Shown: positions 8,806 to 16,696 of the stretch, piece after piece | Layout: each line of letters begins with the position of its first letter | Numbering within the stretch: position 1 is the first letter of the stretch | Assembly: GCA_022509165.1 (NCBI GenBank) | Contig: JAFLTT010000002.1 | Coordinates: forward strand, 1-64,000 | DNA: 64,000 nt | Origin: Muribaculaceae bacterium | GTDB lineage: Bacteria; Bacteroidota; Bacteroidia; Bacteroidales; Muribaculaceae | Direction: 5' to 3' | Notes under the pieces: generated by a model | What the model saw: only the letters and a program-made list of their open reading frames with translations | Database searches by the model: none | Told to the model about the DNA's origin: nothing | Translations under genes and position numbers: made by a program

Positions 8806-10417
8806 GTACTTTCTTACCATTGATGATATAGATGCCTTTGGGAAGGTTGGAAAGTTCCGAAGCTTCTTTTGTCTTCAACACTTTGTGTCCTTGGAGATTG
8901 AATACAGTATAGCTGCCGTCATTAGAGTCAATATCGCTTATTATTTCCTCAACACCGGCAGGATCCGGTAGGCTTATAAAATATCCGCATGAACCATTCT
9001 CGTTAGTTATCCAGAACTTATTCTGGCCGAATCCCACATACGATAAATCGGAGTTCGACACGGGTATACCGGTGGCCAGAGTGGTAACCGGGTAGAATTG
9101 CCAGTTCTCCATATCTACCTCTTCATAGGTATGAGTCATATTTTCCTTCATCCAACTTGCTGTAGGAGGGTCTACCTTTTCTACATACTCGTAGATAGGA
9201 GTGAATTTTGTAGCATCGGGCAGCAAAATGAATCCATTATAAATGCCATACATGTCGTTGTTGTACTGGCCCAATACCGTGCCGTTGTCAGCCAAGCCTG
9301 ATACAGTGATCTGCAATGTTTCTTCCGGATAATTTTGGTATGTATCTGTAGTGATATCTATTACGTAAGGCACAAAAATCTTGAATTCTCTGTCGTTCTC
9401 GATATCCAGGTAGAATTTCTGGTCCGTCGTGGCGTATTTAGTGCCATCGGAGGTAATGAACACGTTATTGTAACTGAAATTCGGCACTGTCATTTCATAA
9501 TTAAGCATAGCTTCTTCAAATTCATCGAATGCCTGTTGCCATTGTGCTTTTATTACGGTGAAAAGCACTTTCTCTTCCGGAGTTAAGAAATCTTCGATAT
9601 TCGGATAAGATTCATAATCTGAGGGGGAATTTTCAGCCCAATACCTTAGAGCGTCCTCATACTCCTGTATTTCTTCCGGAGTCATCACATCACGTTCTGT
9701 GGGTCCGTCACCCGGATCTTGCGGAATTGTGAGTCCTTCAGGGTGGAAAAGTTCATCCACCAATAATTTATATTCCCATTCGCCGGAAACATTCTGGGTG
9801 TAAATTAAAGGCTGGCAGATTCTTCCCTTATAGTCTCTCATCTGTCCTGCTATGATTTTGCCATTGTCTGATACCATCACTGCAGTGACGTACTGGGGAC
9901 TGCGCTGAGAGAAATCGGTATGAGGGTAAGGTAAAGAGAGGGGGCCCGAGTATGAGCCGTCGGCCTGACGCACCCAGTAACAGGGCACCTGCATTATCCC
10001 CTCATAATCGCCGCTATAGGTGGGAGGCGCAAAGTTTCCCACTATCATGCTGCCATCGGGTGTGATGCCGTTGGCATAAGCCATAATATTGGAAGAGGGG
10101 ATGGGAAGGGCATTCCAGGCACCGTTTTCCCAGTATGCCGGTGTTTCTTTTTGGGTGTTGTATCCCACTATTATTCCGTTGGCTGAGATACAGTTTCCAC
10201 TTCCTGAAGAATAAGATTCGTTGTATTTATATTGCTTATCGGCTACGAAGTCCTGTATCACCATCGGGGCATGCAAGCCATCGTCGAGTATTATCAGTTT
10301 TCCCTGTGGACCCACTTTTGCAACCGGATTTCCATCAAAATAGGTCGGTACCTGCTGGGCAAAGAGGGGAGATGCTCCCAACGAAGTCAACAAAATTAAG
10401 GGTAAAAGTCGTTTCAT
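8795..10417 (-). CDS. Secreted protein with HAF-like repeats and T9SS-type C-terminal tail
   Basis: The function is unknown. The signal peptide is MKRLLPLILLTSLGASPLFA. The N-terminal 200 residues repeat a pattern such as ANGIIVGYN...AYWENGAW and PDGSMIVGNFA, which resembles extracellular HAF/beta-propeller repeats. A helical, acidic insert follows around residues 230-310 (PEEIQEYEDALRYW). Then come further beta repeats. The last 60 residues (YTVFNLQGHKVLKTKEAS, then GIYIINGKKVLKQ) match the T9SS type A sorting domain pattern, so the product is probably delivered across the outer membrane and anchored or released. No catalytic motif is recognisable. It has its own promoter about 20 bp upstream and may be cotranscribed with the C10 protease downstream. 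Confidence 0.8.
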   Translation of the reverse strand: MKRLLPLILLTSLGASPLFAQQVPTYFDGNPVAKVGPQGKLIILDDGLHAPMVIQDFVADKQYKYNESYSSGSGNCISANGIIVGYNTQKETPAYWENGAWNALPIPSSNIMAYANGITPDGSMIVGNFAPPTYSGDYEGIMQVPCYWVRQADGSYSGPLSLPYPHTDFSQRSPQYVTAVMVSDNGKIIAGQMRDYKGRICQPLIYTQNVSGEWEYKLLVDELFHPEGLTIPQDPGDGPTERDVMTPEEIQEYEDALRYWAENSPSDYESYPNIEDFLTPEEKVLFTVIKAQWQQAFDEFEEAMLNYEMTVPNFSYNNVFITSDGTKYATTDQKFYLDIENDREFKIFVPYVIDITTDTYQNYPEETLQITVSGLADNGTVLGQYNNDMYGIYNGFILLPDATKFTPIYEYVEKVDPPTASWMKENMTHTYEEVDMENWQFYPVTTLATGIPVSNSDLSYVGFGQNKFWITNENGSCGYFISLPDPAGVEEIISDIDSNDGSYTVFNLQGHKVLKTKEASELSNLPKGIYIINGKKVLKQ

Positions 10418-10432
10418 AATATATAATTTTTA

Positions 10433-10463
10433 CAAATATAGCACTTTTTAGTTTGCAGACAAT
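10433..10463 (-). promoter_or_regulatory. Promoter of the HAF-like secreted protein gene
   Basis: On the minus strand TATATTTG (10433-10440) has a TTG about 19 bp upstream (10460-10462). It matches TAnnTTTG fully and the -33 element only partly. The leader would be very short, about 10-15 bases. Confidence 0.6.
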
Positions 10464-10473
10464 ACAATTTGCT

Positions 10474-10512
10474 ATAAAAAAGAAAGGGCCGGCCCGGAGA
10501 AGGGCCAGCCCC
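10474..10512 (-). terminator. Intrinsic terminator of the 10537-12285 gene
   Basis: On the minus strand GGGCTGGCCC, a TTCTCC loop and GGGCCGGCCC are followed by TTTCTTTTTT. It starts about 25 bp past the stop codon. Confidence 0.92.
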
Positions 10513-10536
10513 TGATTGTGGTTGATTGCTAAATAT

Positions 10537-12285
10537 TTACTTGCGGATCATCACCTTCTTGCCGTCGATGATATAGATGCCGGCAGGCAGGTTGGAAACA
10601 GATGAAGCATCCTTGCTAACCTTCACACCCTGGAGGTTGTAGATACCCTGGGCGGCAGCTTTCACCGGAGCGGCCTCGATTCCCTGTATACCGGATACCT
10701 TACCATTCTCAACTGTAAAGAAGATTACTTCTTCACGGTTAATATAGGTATTTGCATAATCATTGGTGTACAAAAGGAGATTAGCTTCCGGAATAATGAG
10801 CTGGTATTCACCATCTGCATAGTCAAAAAGATAGATTGTTGCAGACATTAAAGATGGATTGTCTTCATCCTGCATGAACCATAGGAATGGAGTGGAGATC
10901 GTCTCATTGTCCGCATTACGGATCTCTGCATCGTTTACATAGGTACCATCAATAGCTTCATATCCTGAATAAGATATGATCAGGTTGTTTTCCTCTGTAG
11001 GAGATACGATAGCCTGTGACGGAGCAAGCGGATATATACCGAAGTCGAATTCCTGTTCAGGATTGATAAGTCCATCTTCGTTCTGTACAAGACCTTCCGG
11101 TATCTTTACGTAGTAACGTCCATAGCCTTCCTCCTCATAGAGATCAGATAGGTTAACAGAAATGGCATTGAAGGTTTCATCATCTTCGGCACGTGAATCC
11201 ACTACCGGGACGTCACCCGGGTCGTTGCTCGGTCCGCCGTCACCTTCCTCAACCTGAACCTTTACCAGTGTTGCAGCCACTTGTTTTTCCTCTCCTTCGG
11301 GAGTAGTAACTATTACATTTACATTATTGTCATCTACAAATGAGATGTTGGCATAATTCCATGTGAAATTTAATGTACTTAAGAATGAAGAAAAAGTGTT
11401 GTCAGGATAATCTAAGGTTCCTGCTGCCATTCCGTTGAATACTTTCACGTAGTAAGTATCTCCACCTTTGTAAATGGTTTCACCATTGAGAACGGCACAA
11501 TTTTCCGGGAAATAGATGGCGTACACACCCTCTGCATATTGTGAAAGATTTGCAGAAAGCACGGTGTTGTCATCATTAGGCACAAGCGGGAGCACTGTTG
11601 TGGCACCATCCTCTTCTGAAGGATAATATGCCCAGCCATCATTATCAAGCACGCAGGATGTGATTGTTACATCTGCGCCTTCAATAAGTTCCACTTGCTT
11701 TCCATCCCAAGAGAACTGGAGTTCCCTAAGGTCGGCGGGACTATAAGCCATCACATAAGCAGCCTCAGCAGCCATTAAGATAACCGGGGTAGTCTCAGGT
11801 TCATCTGAGGTAGAAGCATATACCAAGAATCCATCTTCATACAGAGTATTCATTTCTGACCCTGCTTTCACTGTACCGGCCGGTACGGAAACTTTCCATA
11901 CACCAGACTGTAAAACATCCCAGCCGGAGTAAGGATCAGTTACATAGAAGGGTTTAGCTCCCCAGGGTATATCGATTATAAGACCGACACCGGTGTTCTC
12001 ACTACCTTCTGCCGATCCGCTCTGACCCTGGAAGAGAGTTGCAGACACAGTTCCGTTACCGGTCTCGGGAAGAGTGATGTCAACTTTTACAGCACCATCC
12101 TTATCTGGGTTCACTAATTCAATGGTTGAGGCTTCGCCATCGTTCATCCATTGTATTACAATCTGACCGACGGAGGTGAGATATTCACCCGATGGTTCGG
12201 TAATCTGGGGTGTGCCCAGACTCTGGGCGAATGCACCGGCTCCGCAGAGGGCCATTGCGCTGAAGATTGCGTAGAATTTTCTCAT
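10537..12285 (-). CDS. Secreted beta-rich protein with T9SS-type C-terminal tail
   Basis: I do not recognise the family. The signal peptide is MRKFYAIFSAMALCGAGAFA. The 500-residue body is acidic and beta-rich, built from several similar Ig-like segments of about 100-110 residues in which phrases such as EGVYAIYFPENCAVLNGET and DGEYQLIIPEANLLLYTND recur at equivalent places. These look like tandem domains proposing a value (Y.I..PE) and suggest a surface adhesin or binding protein. The end (GIYNLQGVKVSKDASSVSN, then PAGIYIIDGKKVMIRK) is a classic T9SS type A tail. It has its own promoter (12331-12363) and terminator, so it is probably monocistronic. The close likeness of its tail to that of 8795-10417 points to shared export, not shared function. 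Confidence 0.78.
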   Translation of the reverse strand: MRKFYAIFSAMALCGAGAFAQSLGTPQITEPSGEYLTSVGQIVIQWMNDGEASTIELVNPDKDGAVKVDITLPETGNGTVSATLFQGQSGSAEGSENTGVGLIIDIPWGAKPFYVTDPYSGWDVLQSGVWKVSVPAGTVKAGSEMNTLYEDGFLVYASTSDEPETTPVILMAAEAAYVMAYSPADLRELQFSWDGKQVELIEGADVTITSCVLDNDGWAYYPSEEDGATTVLPLVPNDDNTVLSANLSQYAEGVYAIYFPENCAVLNGETIYKGGDTYYVKVFNGMAAGTLDYPDNTFSSFLSTLNFTWNYANISFVDDNNVNVIVTTPEGEEKQVAATLVKVQVEEGDGGPSNDPGDVPVVDSRAEDDETFNAISVNLSDLYEEEGYGRYYVKIPEGLVQNEDGLINPEQEFDFGIYPLAPSQAIVSPTEENNLIISYSGYEAIDGTYVNDAEIRNADNETISTPFLWFMQDEDNPSLMSATIYLFDYADGEYQLIIPEANLLLYTNDYANTYINREEVIFFTVENGKVSGIQGIEAAPVKAAAQGIYNLQGVKVSKDASSVSNLPAGIYIIDGKKVMIRK

Positions 12286-12330
12286 GCGTTTTAATTTAAA
12301 TTATACTTATGATTGGTTAACAATTAGTTG

Positions 12331-12363
12331 CAAATATAATACAACTATTTTATTAATGACAAA
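12331..12363 (-). promoter_or_regulatory. Promoter of the 10537-12285 gene
   Basis: On the minus strand TTTG (12360-12363), 21 bp, then TATATTTG (12331-12338). This is a full match to the Bacteroidota promoter, with a leader of roughly 40 bases. Confidence 0.8.
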
Positions 12364-12542
12364 ATTTTAACATAAAAAACTTCATATGTTGGAAAAAAGA
12401 TAGAAATTTTTTAGAAAATGTAAGGTAGCATGACGTAAAGGAGATGCCGGAAAGAATAAGATGAAATTATGTTAATAGGAAGATCAGAATGTAATTTTTT
12501 TGATTATCCTCATAAATATCCCCCCCATTAACAAATTGCCCT

Positions 12543-12635
12543 CAAATGTGGGACGCACGGCTCGTGCGTCCGAAATAAAAGAGGGATAATTCTTTGATTA
12601 TCAGAGGACGCCATGACCTTGAGTCCCTACATTTG
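12543..12635. repeat. REP-like palindromic element within a 537-bp gene-free region
   Basis: The gap 12286-12822 has no gene. Inside it a perfect 9-bp palindrome, GGACGCACG-GCT-CGTGCGTCC (12551-12571), is nested in a larger inverted pair: CAAATGTGGGAC (12543-12554) against GTCCCTACATTTG (12623-12635), one mismatch. A further small hairpin, GATAAT/ATTATC, lies at 12585-12602. The GC-rich palindrome stands out in AT-rich surroundings and looks like REP-type elements of other bacteria. No REP-associated transposase is in the window. The rest of the gap holds only the two flanking promoters. Confidence 0.7.
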
Positions 12636-12695
12636 TCGTTTGGGATATTATTCGGGATAATCATTTAATTTTTTTAAATTATATTTTCTTGTGTT

Positions 12696-12727
12696 TTTGC
12701 TTTTTACCATTTTTATGTATATCTTTG
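12696..12727 (+). promoter_or_regulatory. Promoter of the TlpA/DUF6029/Omp28 cluster
   Basis: TTTG (12696-12699), 20 bp, then TATCTTTG (12720-12727). It would start a leader of about 90 bases before the ATG at 12823. Confidence 0.8.
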
Positions 12728-12822
12728 AAAACTCATAAGCGATTATTTAAACCTTAAAGGGTGGCAAAATGTCAAATATTTGTCATCAAAACCATAAAAA
12801 CATATCCTGAAAACTAAGCGAA

Positions 12823-13305
12823 ATGAGAAAGGTATTATTTGCAGCAATATTGATTCTGGTAGGATGCAACGCCTACGCCCAACTGCCATCAGTGCAGGTG
12901 AAAGACCTTGACGGAAAAGTGGTTGACACCTCCACTCTTCAGAATGATGGCAATCCCTTTGTGATAAGTTTCTTCGCCACCTGGTGCAAACCATGCTTGC
13001 GGGAACTTAAAGCCATCAACGATTATTATGCCGACTGGCAGGATGAGACAGGTATGAAGCTAATAGCAGTTTCGATCGATGAAGGCCAGAACGTCAGCCG
13101 GGTTAAGCCTCTGGTAGAGGGTCAGGGATTTGAATATGAAGTTTTGCTGGATACCAACCAGGAGTTCAAACGGGCTATGGGCATCCAGGATATCCCGTAC
13201 CTCATAATAGTTGACGGTGACGGAAACGTGGTGGAGACCCGCAACGGCTACACCGAAGGGAGTGAGAGCCATATCATCGATAAGATCAGGGAATTGAAGC
13301 GGTGA
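12823..13305 (+). CDS. TlpA/ResA-like thiol-disulfide oxidoreductase
   Basis: This is an exported thioredoxin-fold protein of 160 residues. The N-terminus ends either in a lipobox (ILVGC, Cys15) or at a signal peptidase I site (AYAQ), so it is periplasmic or lipid-anchored. The active site is FFATWCKPCLREL with Cys55 and Cys58, and the cis-Pro loop is GIQDIPYLIIVDGDG. It has the TlpA-type opening (VQVKDLDGKVVD). TlpA/ResA proteins reduce disulfides in exported partners. Its stop codon overlaps the GTG start of the DUF6029 gene (GTGA), so the two are translationally coupled, which suggests that the barrel protein or the downstream Omp28 lipoproteins are its clients. That last point is inference. 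Confidence 0.88.
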   Translation: MRKVLFAAILILVGCNAYAQLPSVQVKDLDGKVVDTSTLQNDGNPFVISFFATWCKPCLRELKAINDYYADWQDETGMKLIAVSIDEGQNVSRVKPLVEGQGFEYEVLLDTNQEFKRAMGIQDIPYLIIVDGDGNVVETRNGYTEGSESHIIDKIRELKR

Positions 13306-15029
13306 AACCATTAGGATTATTACTGGCTTTAATGGCTGTGATCCCTGCCGCTGCAAGCGACGGGGACAAATACATTTATATACCTGAGGATAAGCCCGAA
13401 GGATATGTGTATATATCCGAGGGTGAGGATAAGATGAAGGAGAGAGATAATGCCGTGTCGGTGCATGGAAGTATTCAGGCCGACATCCTCTTTCCGGAGA
13501 CCGACCTCGAAATTGGTGAAACGGTCTACAATGATAAGATATTAGGTAATATCTTCGGTGATGTAGCCCTCTACAGCAAATATGTCGACGCAGGCTTGCG
13601 GTTTGAATATCTCCAGCACCCTCTGCCGGGATATGAACCCGATTATAAGGGCTGGGGAGTGCCTAATATATATGTGAAGGGCCGGTTCGGCAAATTCGAA
13701 CTCACCGCCGGCGATTTCTATGAGCAGTTTGGCAACGGTTTTATCCTTCGCACATACGAAGACCGGGCCTTGGGAATCGATAATTCAATACGCGGAGGGC
13801 GCCTCAGTACACGAAATATCAACGGTATGAGATTCACTGTGTTAGGTGGTGTGCAACGCCGCTTCTGGGACTGGAGCCTCAAGAGCCAGGTGTATGGAGC
13901 GGATGCCGAGGTGTATCTAAATCAGTTGAGCCATAAACTTGCCGATCATGGCTGGAGCTGGATGGTAGGAGCATCTTATGTGCTCAAACATGAAGAGGAT
14001 GAAAATGTGATAGTGCCGGGCACAACATATAAACTTAACCTGCCAAAGGTAGTGAGCGCTTTCGACGTACGTACTCAGTTTATGAAGAATGGTTTCGACG
14101 TGCTTGTGGAATATGCCTGGAAGAGTCAGGATCCCTCTTACGACAATAATTATACCTATGCCAACGGTAATGCCATAATGTTGTCGGGATCATACAGCCG
14201 CAGTGGTCTGGGTGTGCTCCTTCAGGCTAAACGCAGCGACAATATGGCCTTCCGTTCGAAGAGGTCGCAAGACCTTTCATCGGCCTTCATCAACAATATG
14301 CCGCCCTTTGCCTACCAAAGTACCTATGCTCTGGCAGCCATATATCCTTATGCCACTCAGGCCGCTCCGGGTGAATGGGCTTTCACCGGCAACGTTACCT
14401 ATAAGTTCAAACGGAAAACTCCTTTGGGAGGTAAATATGGCACTTCAATCACTGTGAACGCCAGTTATATACGAGGTCTAAACCGTGAGACCCCGGAACT
14501 TTTCAACAAGACTCAATACGGTACCAACGGCGGAAAGACTAAATTTTTCTGCATGGGTGAAACATATTACCGTGATATCGATGTGCTGATAGAGAAAAGA
14601 ATAGTAAGGGATTTCCTCTTGAACTTCACTTATGTGAACCAGGTGTACAACCAGACCATACTTGAAGGTCATGGAGGCAATGTGCATGCCAATATATTCA
14701 TACTCGACGGCAAATGGACCATGTCGAAAAAAGTGACCGGCCGTATGGAACTGCAGTATCTTCAGACAGAACAAGACCAGAAAGACTGGAGTTATGGCCT
14801 TATAGAGGTGTCATGGTCGCCTTATCTTATGTTTTCGGTAAGCGATATGTGGAACAATGGAGGTACCGGTACCCATTATTGGATGGGGTCGGTGACTGCT
14901 ACATATAAAGCCAACCGGCTTATGCTCGGATATGGTAGAAGCAGAGCCGGATACAACTGTTCGGGAGGTGTGTGCCGATATGTGCCGGCCTTCAGAGGTT
15001 TCCAGATTTCTTACAATTATAATTTCTAA
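13302..15029 (+). CDS. DUF6029-family outer membrane beta-barrel protein
   Basis: A predicted large outer membrane barrel of unknown function. It starts at GTG (13302), overlapping the tlpA-like stop by four bases, and the signal peptide is the short PLGLLLALMAVIPAAAS. The mature part opens with a Tyr-rich acidic stretch (DKYIYIPEDKPEGYVYIS). Then comes the DUF6029-like core: SIQADILFPE, FGKFELTAGDFYEQFGNGF and RGGRLSTRNINGM. The remaining 400 residues alternate aromatic and polar residues in amphipathic strands and end in FQISYNYNF, with a terminal Phe as in BAM substrates. Such proteins are common in Bacteroidales beside TlpA and Omp28 genes. The Omp28 gene follows 15 bp downstream. Confidence 0.8.
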   Translation: MKPLGLLLALMAVIPAAASDGDKYIYIPEDKPEGYVYISEGEDKMKERDNAVSVHGSIQADILFPETDLEIGETVYNDKILGNIFGDVALYSKYVDAGLRFEYLQHPLPGYEPDYKGWGVPNIYVKGRFGKFELTAGDFYEQFGNGFILRTYEDRALGIDNSIRGGRLSTRNINGMRFTVLGGVQRRFWDWSLKSQVYGADAEVYLNQLSHKLADHGWSWMVGASYVLKHEEDENVIVPGTTYKLNLPKVVSAFDVRTQFMKNGFDVLVEYAWKSQDPSYDNNYTYANGNAIMLSGSYSRSGLGVLLQAKRSDNMAFRSKRSQDLSSAFINNMPPFAYQSTYALAAIYPYATQAAPGEWAFTGNVTYKFKRKTPLGGKYGTSITVNASYIRGLNRETPELFNKTQYGTNGGKTKFFCMGETYYRDIDVLIEKRIVRDFLLNFTYVNQVYNQTILEGHGGNVHANIFILDGKWTMSKKVTGRMELQYLQTEQDQKDWSYGLIEVSWSPYLMFSVSDMWNNGGTGTHYWMGSVTATYKANRLMLGYGRSRAGYNCSGGVCRYVPAFRGFQISYNYNF

Positions 15030-15044
15030 TTCTAATTTTAATTA

Positions 15045-15818
15045 ATGAAAAAAGTTTTTCAATATCTGATTCCGATTCTCTTCCTGCCGGTATTGTCGGG
15101 GTGCGACAATATTGATGAAGACAATCGGTATATAGACCTGGGACCGGTAGAAGTGGGCCGCAAGGTGTTTCTGGAGGAATTCACAGGTCAGAGATGTACC
15201 AATTGTCCTGATGCACATGCCATCATAGAACTCCTGGAAGAGCAATATGGAGATAATCTAATAGTGGTGAGCGTGCATGCGGGATATTTCGGAGTGAAGT
15301 ATCCTACAGGGCTTCAGCAAGAGGAGGGTGACCAATATGCAGCACGCTGGGGTGTTGAAGTTTATCCATCCGGTGTGGTAGACTACAAAGGCGGCGTGTT
15401 GAAGATGGACGAATGGTCGGATATCATAATGAAAGAGATAGGTTTGACCACCCCATTGGAACTCGTGCTCGAAGCAAATGTAAATGAGGAGGGAGATGCA
15501 ATCGATGTATTCACTACCTTGGGTTCATCATCCAATCTGTCGGGCAACCTGCAGCTTTGGGTGGTTGAAAACGATATAAAGGCTTATCAGATATATGGTA
15601 GCCAGGTGCTTTATGATTACGTACACAATAACGTGTTCCGCGCCTGTGTCAACGGACTTTGGGGCGAGCCGGTGGCGGTAACCGCCGGAGAACTGAAATA
15701 TGTAAATTATTCAGTGGCCATCAATCCGGACTGGAAACTTGAAAACGTGCGTATCGTAGGTTTCTATTACAACGACAGCGGTGTGCTTCAGGTGGAAAGA
15801 TGTAAAGTGGAGGAGTAA
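15045..15818 (+). CDS. Omp28-related outer membrane lipoprotein
   Basis: Lipoprotein of 257 residues: signal peptide to the lipobox VLSGC (Cys20). The thioredoxin-like Omp28 domain carries the hallmark VFLEEFTGQRCTNCPDAHA, with Cys51 and Cys54 as a CxxC pair. The second half is beta-rich (GNLQLWVVENDIKAYQIYG). Omp28 of Porphyromonas gingivalis is a surface protein implicated in adhesion; whether the CxxC is redox active is unknown. The gene is third in the tlpA-DUF6029-omp28 series and is followed immediately by copy B of the AT-rich repeat, which starts at its TAA stop codon. Confidence 0.88.
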   Translation: MKKVFQYLIPILFLPVLSGCDNIDEDNRYIDLGPVEVGRKVFLEEFTGQRCTNCPDAHAIIELLEEQYGDNLIVVSVHAGYFGVKYPTGLQQEEGDQYAARWGVEVYPSGVVDYKGGVLKMDEWSDIIMKEIGLTTPLELVLEANVNEEGDAIDVFTTLGSSSNLSGNLQLWVVENDIKAYQIYGSQVLYDYVHNNVFRACVNGLWGEPVAVTAGELKYVNYSVAINPDWKLENVRIVGFYYNDSGVLQVERCKVEE

Positions 15819-15945
15819 ACAATAAGTTTTAAACAATAAACAATAAGTAGGATAGTATTTTAAAGCGGTAAACGAATTGCGAATAACGAAAAACGTTTAA
15901 CTTAGTATTATCCTGCGAATAACGAATCACGATAAACGAATAACT
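15816..15945. repeat. Dispersed AT-rich 7-bp-period repeat, copy B
   Basis: It begins with the TAA stop of the Omp28 gene (TAAACAATAAG), then AAACAATAAACAATAAG (15830-15847), TAGGATAGTATTTTAAAGCG (15847-15866), and AACGAAT/AATAACGAA units to 15945. It is the reverse complement of copies A and the right half of C: the ACAATAAGTAG-ATAGTATT block and the CGATAAACG units are shared. It also holds an inverted pair, AGGATAGTATT and AGTATTATCCT, about 50 bp apart. Confidence 0.88.
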
Positions 15946-15958
15946 AAAACTATATTAT

Positions 15959-16666
15959 ATGAAGAAACTTTTACTATCAGCAGTACTTTGTAGCGCGGGG
16001 GTTTTAGCGGGCCAAGCCACTATTACCTTCCAGTATCAGGGAGAGACTCTGCCAACCGGTGCGGAAATAACCTATACCGGTTATGAAGCTTTACCGGGCG
16101 TAACGGTGGGAACTTGGGAATATGTCCTTAACCCGAAAATTTTTGTGGTTTCCGACGAGGCTACTACTATTACTATCCAGATGGAGTCAAACGAACCGAT
16201 ACAGTTTTGTGCCGGAGGAACTTGCACTCCGGCAAGTAAAAATCCCTCTAAGAATGATGTACAACTGAAAGCCGGAGTACCGGTAGACCTTTTGCTTGAA
16301 TACATTACTGATGCAGGTGACGGTTCTGAAGGTGTAGATATTCCTTCCATTACACTTATGATTAGTGCATACCCTAACAGCAATCCTACGGTAAAGACCA
16401 CGGTATGGGTTAAAATGGGAGGTTTCCTGGCAGGAGTAGATAGTCTTGAAGCCGATATGAATTCTGTGACACTGAAGGGCAAGTCTCTGGTTTACAATCT
16501 TACGGGTGCGTCCCAATTAAGCGTTTATAGCCTTAGCGGAAAGATTGTGGCCAATGAATCAGTAAGCGGCAACGGTAGCCTGGATCTAAGTGCATTGCCT
16601 TCAGGCGTTTACCTCTACAAACTTACAGGCAAGAAAGGAGCAAGTGGCAAACTCGTGCTTAAATAA
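15959..16666 (+). CDS. Secreted protein with T9SS-type tail (235 residues)
   Basis: The function is unknown. The signal peptide is MKKLLLSAVLCSAGVLAGQA. The body is a single beta-rich domain of about 130 residues with one plausible disulfide (FCAGGTCTP). From about residue 165 the protein has the T9SS type A tail in full: LVYNLTGASQLSVYSLSGKI, SLDLSALPSGVYLYKLTG and the basic end GKLVLK. The same short domain with cysteines recurs in secreted proteins next to Omp28 genes in related genomes as far as I recall, but I cannot verify this. It is followed 30 bp later by the second Omp28-type lipoprotein, so the two are probably cotranscribed. Confidence 0.75.
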   Translation: MKKLLLSAVLCSAGVLAGQATITFQYQGETLPTGAEITYTGYEALPGVTVGTWEYVLNPKIFVVSDEATTITIQMESNEPIQFCAGGTCTPASKNPSKNDVQLKAGVPVDLLLEYITDAGDGSEGVDIPSITLMISAYPNSNPTVKTTVWVKMGGFLAGVDSLEADMNSVTLKGKSLVYNLTGASQLSVYSLSGKIVANESVSGNGSLDLSALPSGVYLYKLTGKKGASGKLVLK

Positions 16667-16696
16667 TTGAATCATAAATCAACAACCAAATAAGAA

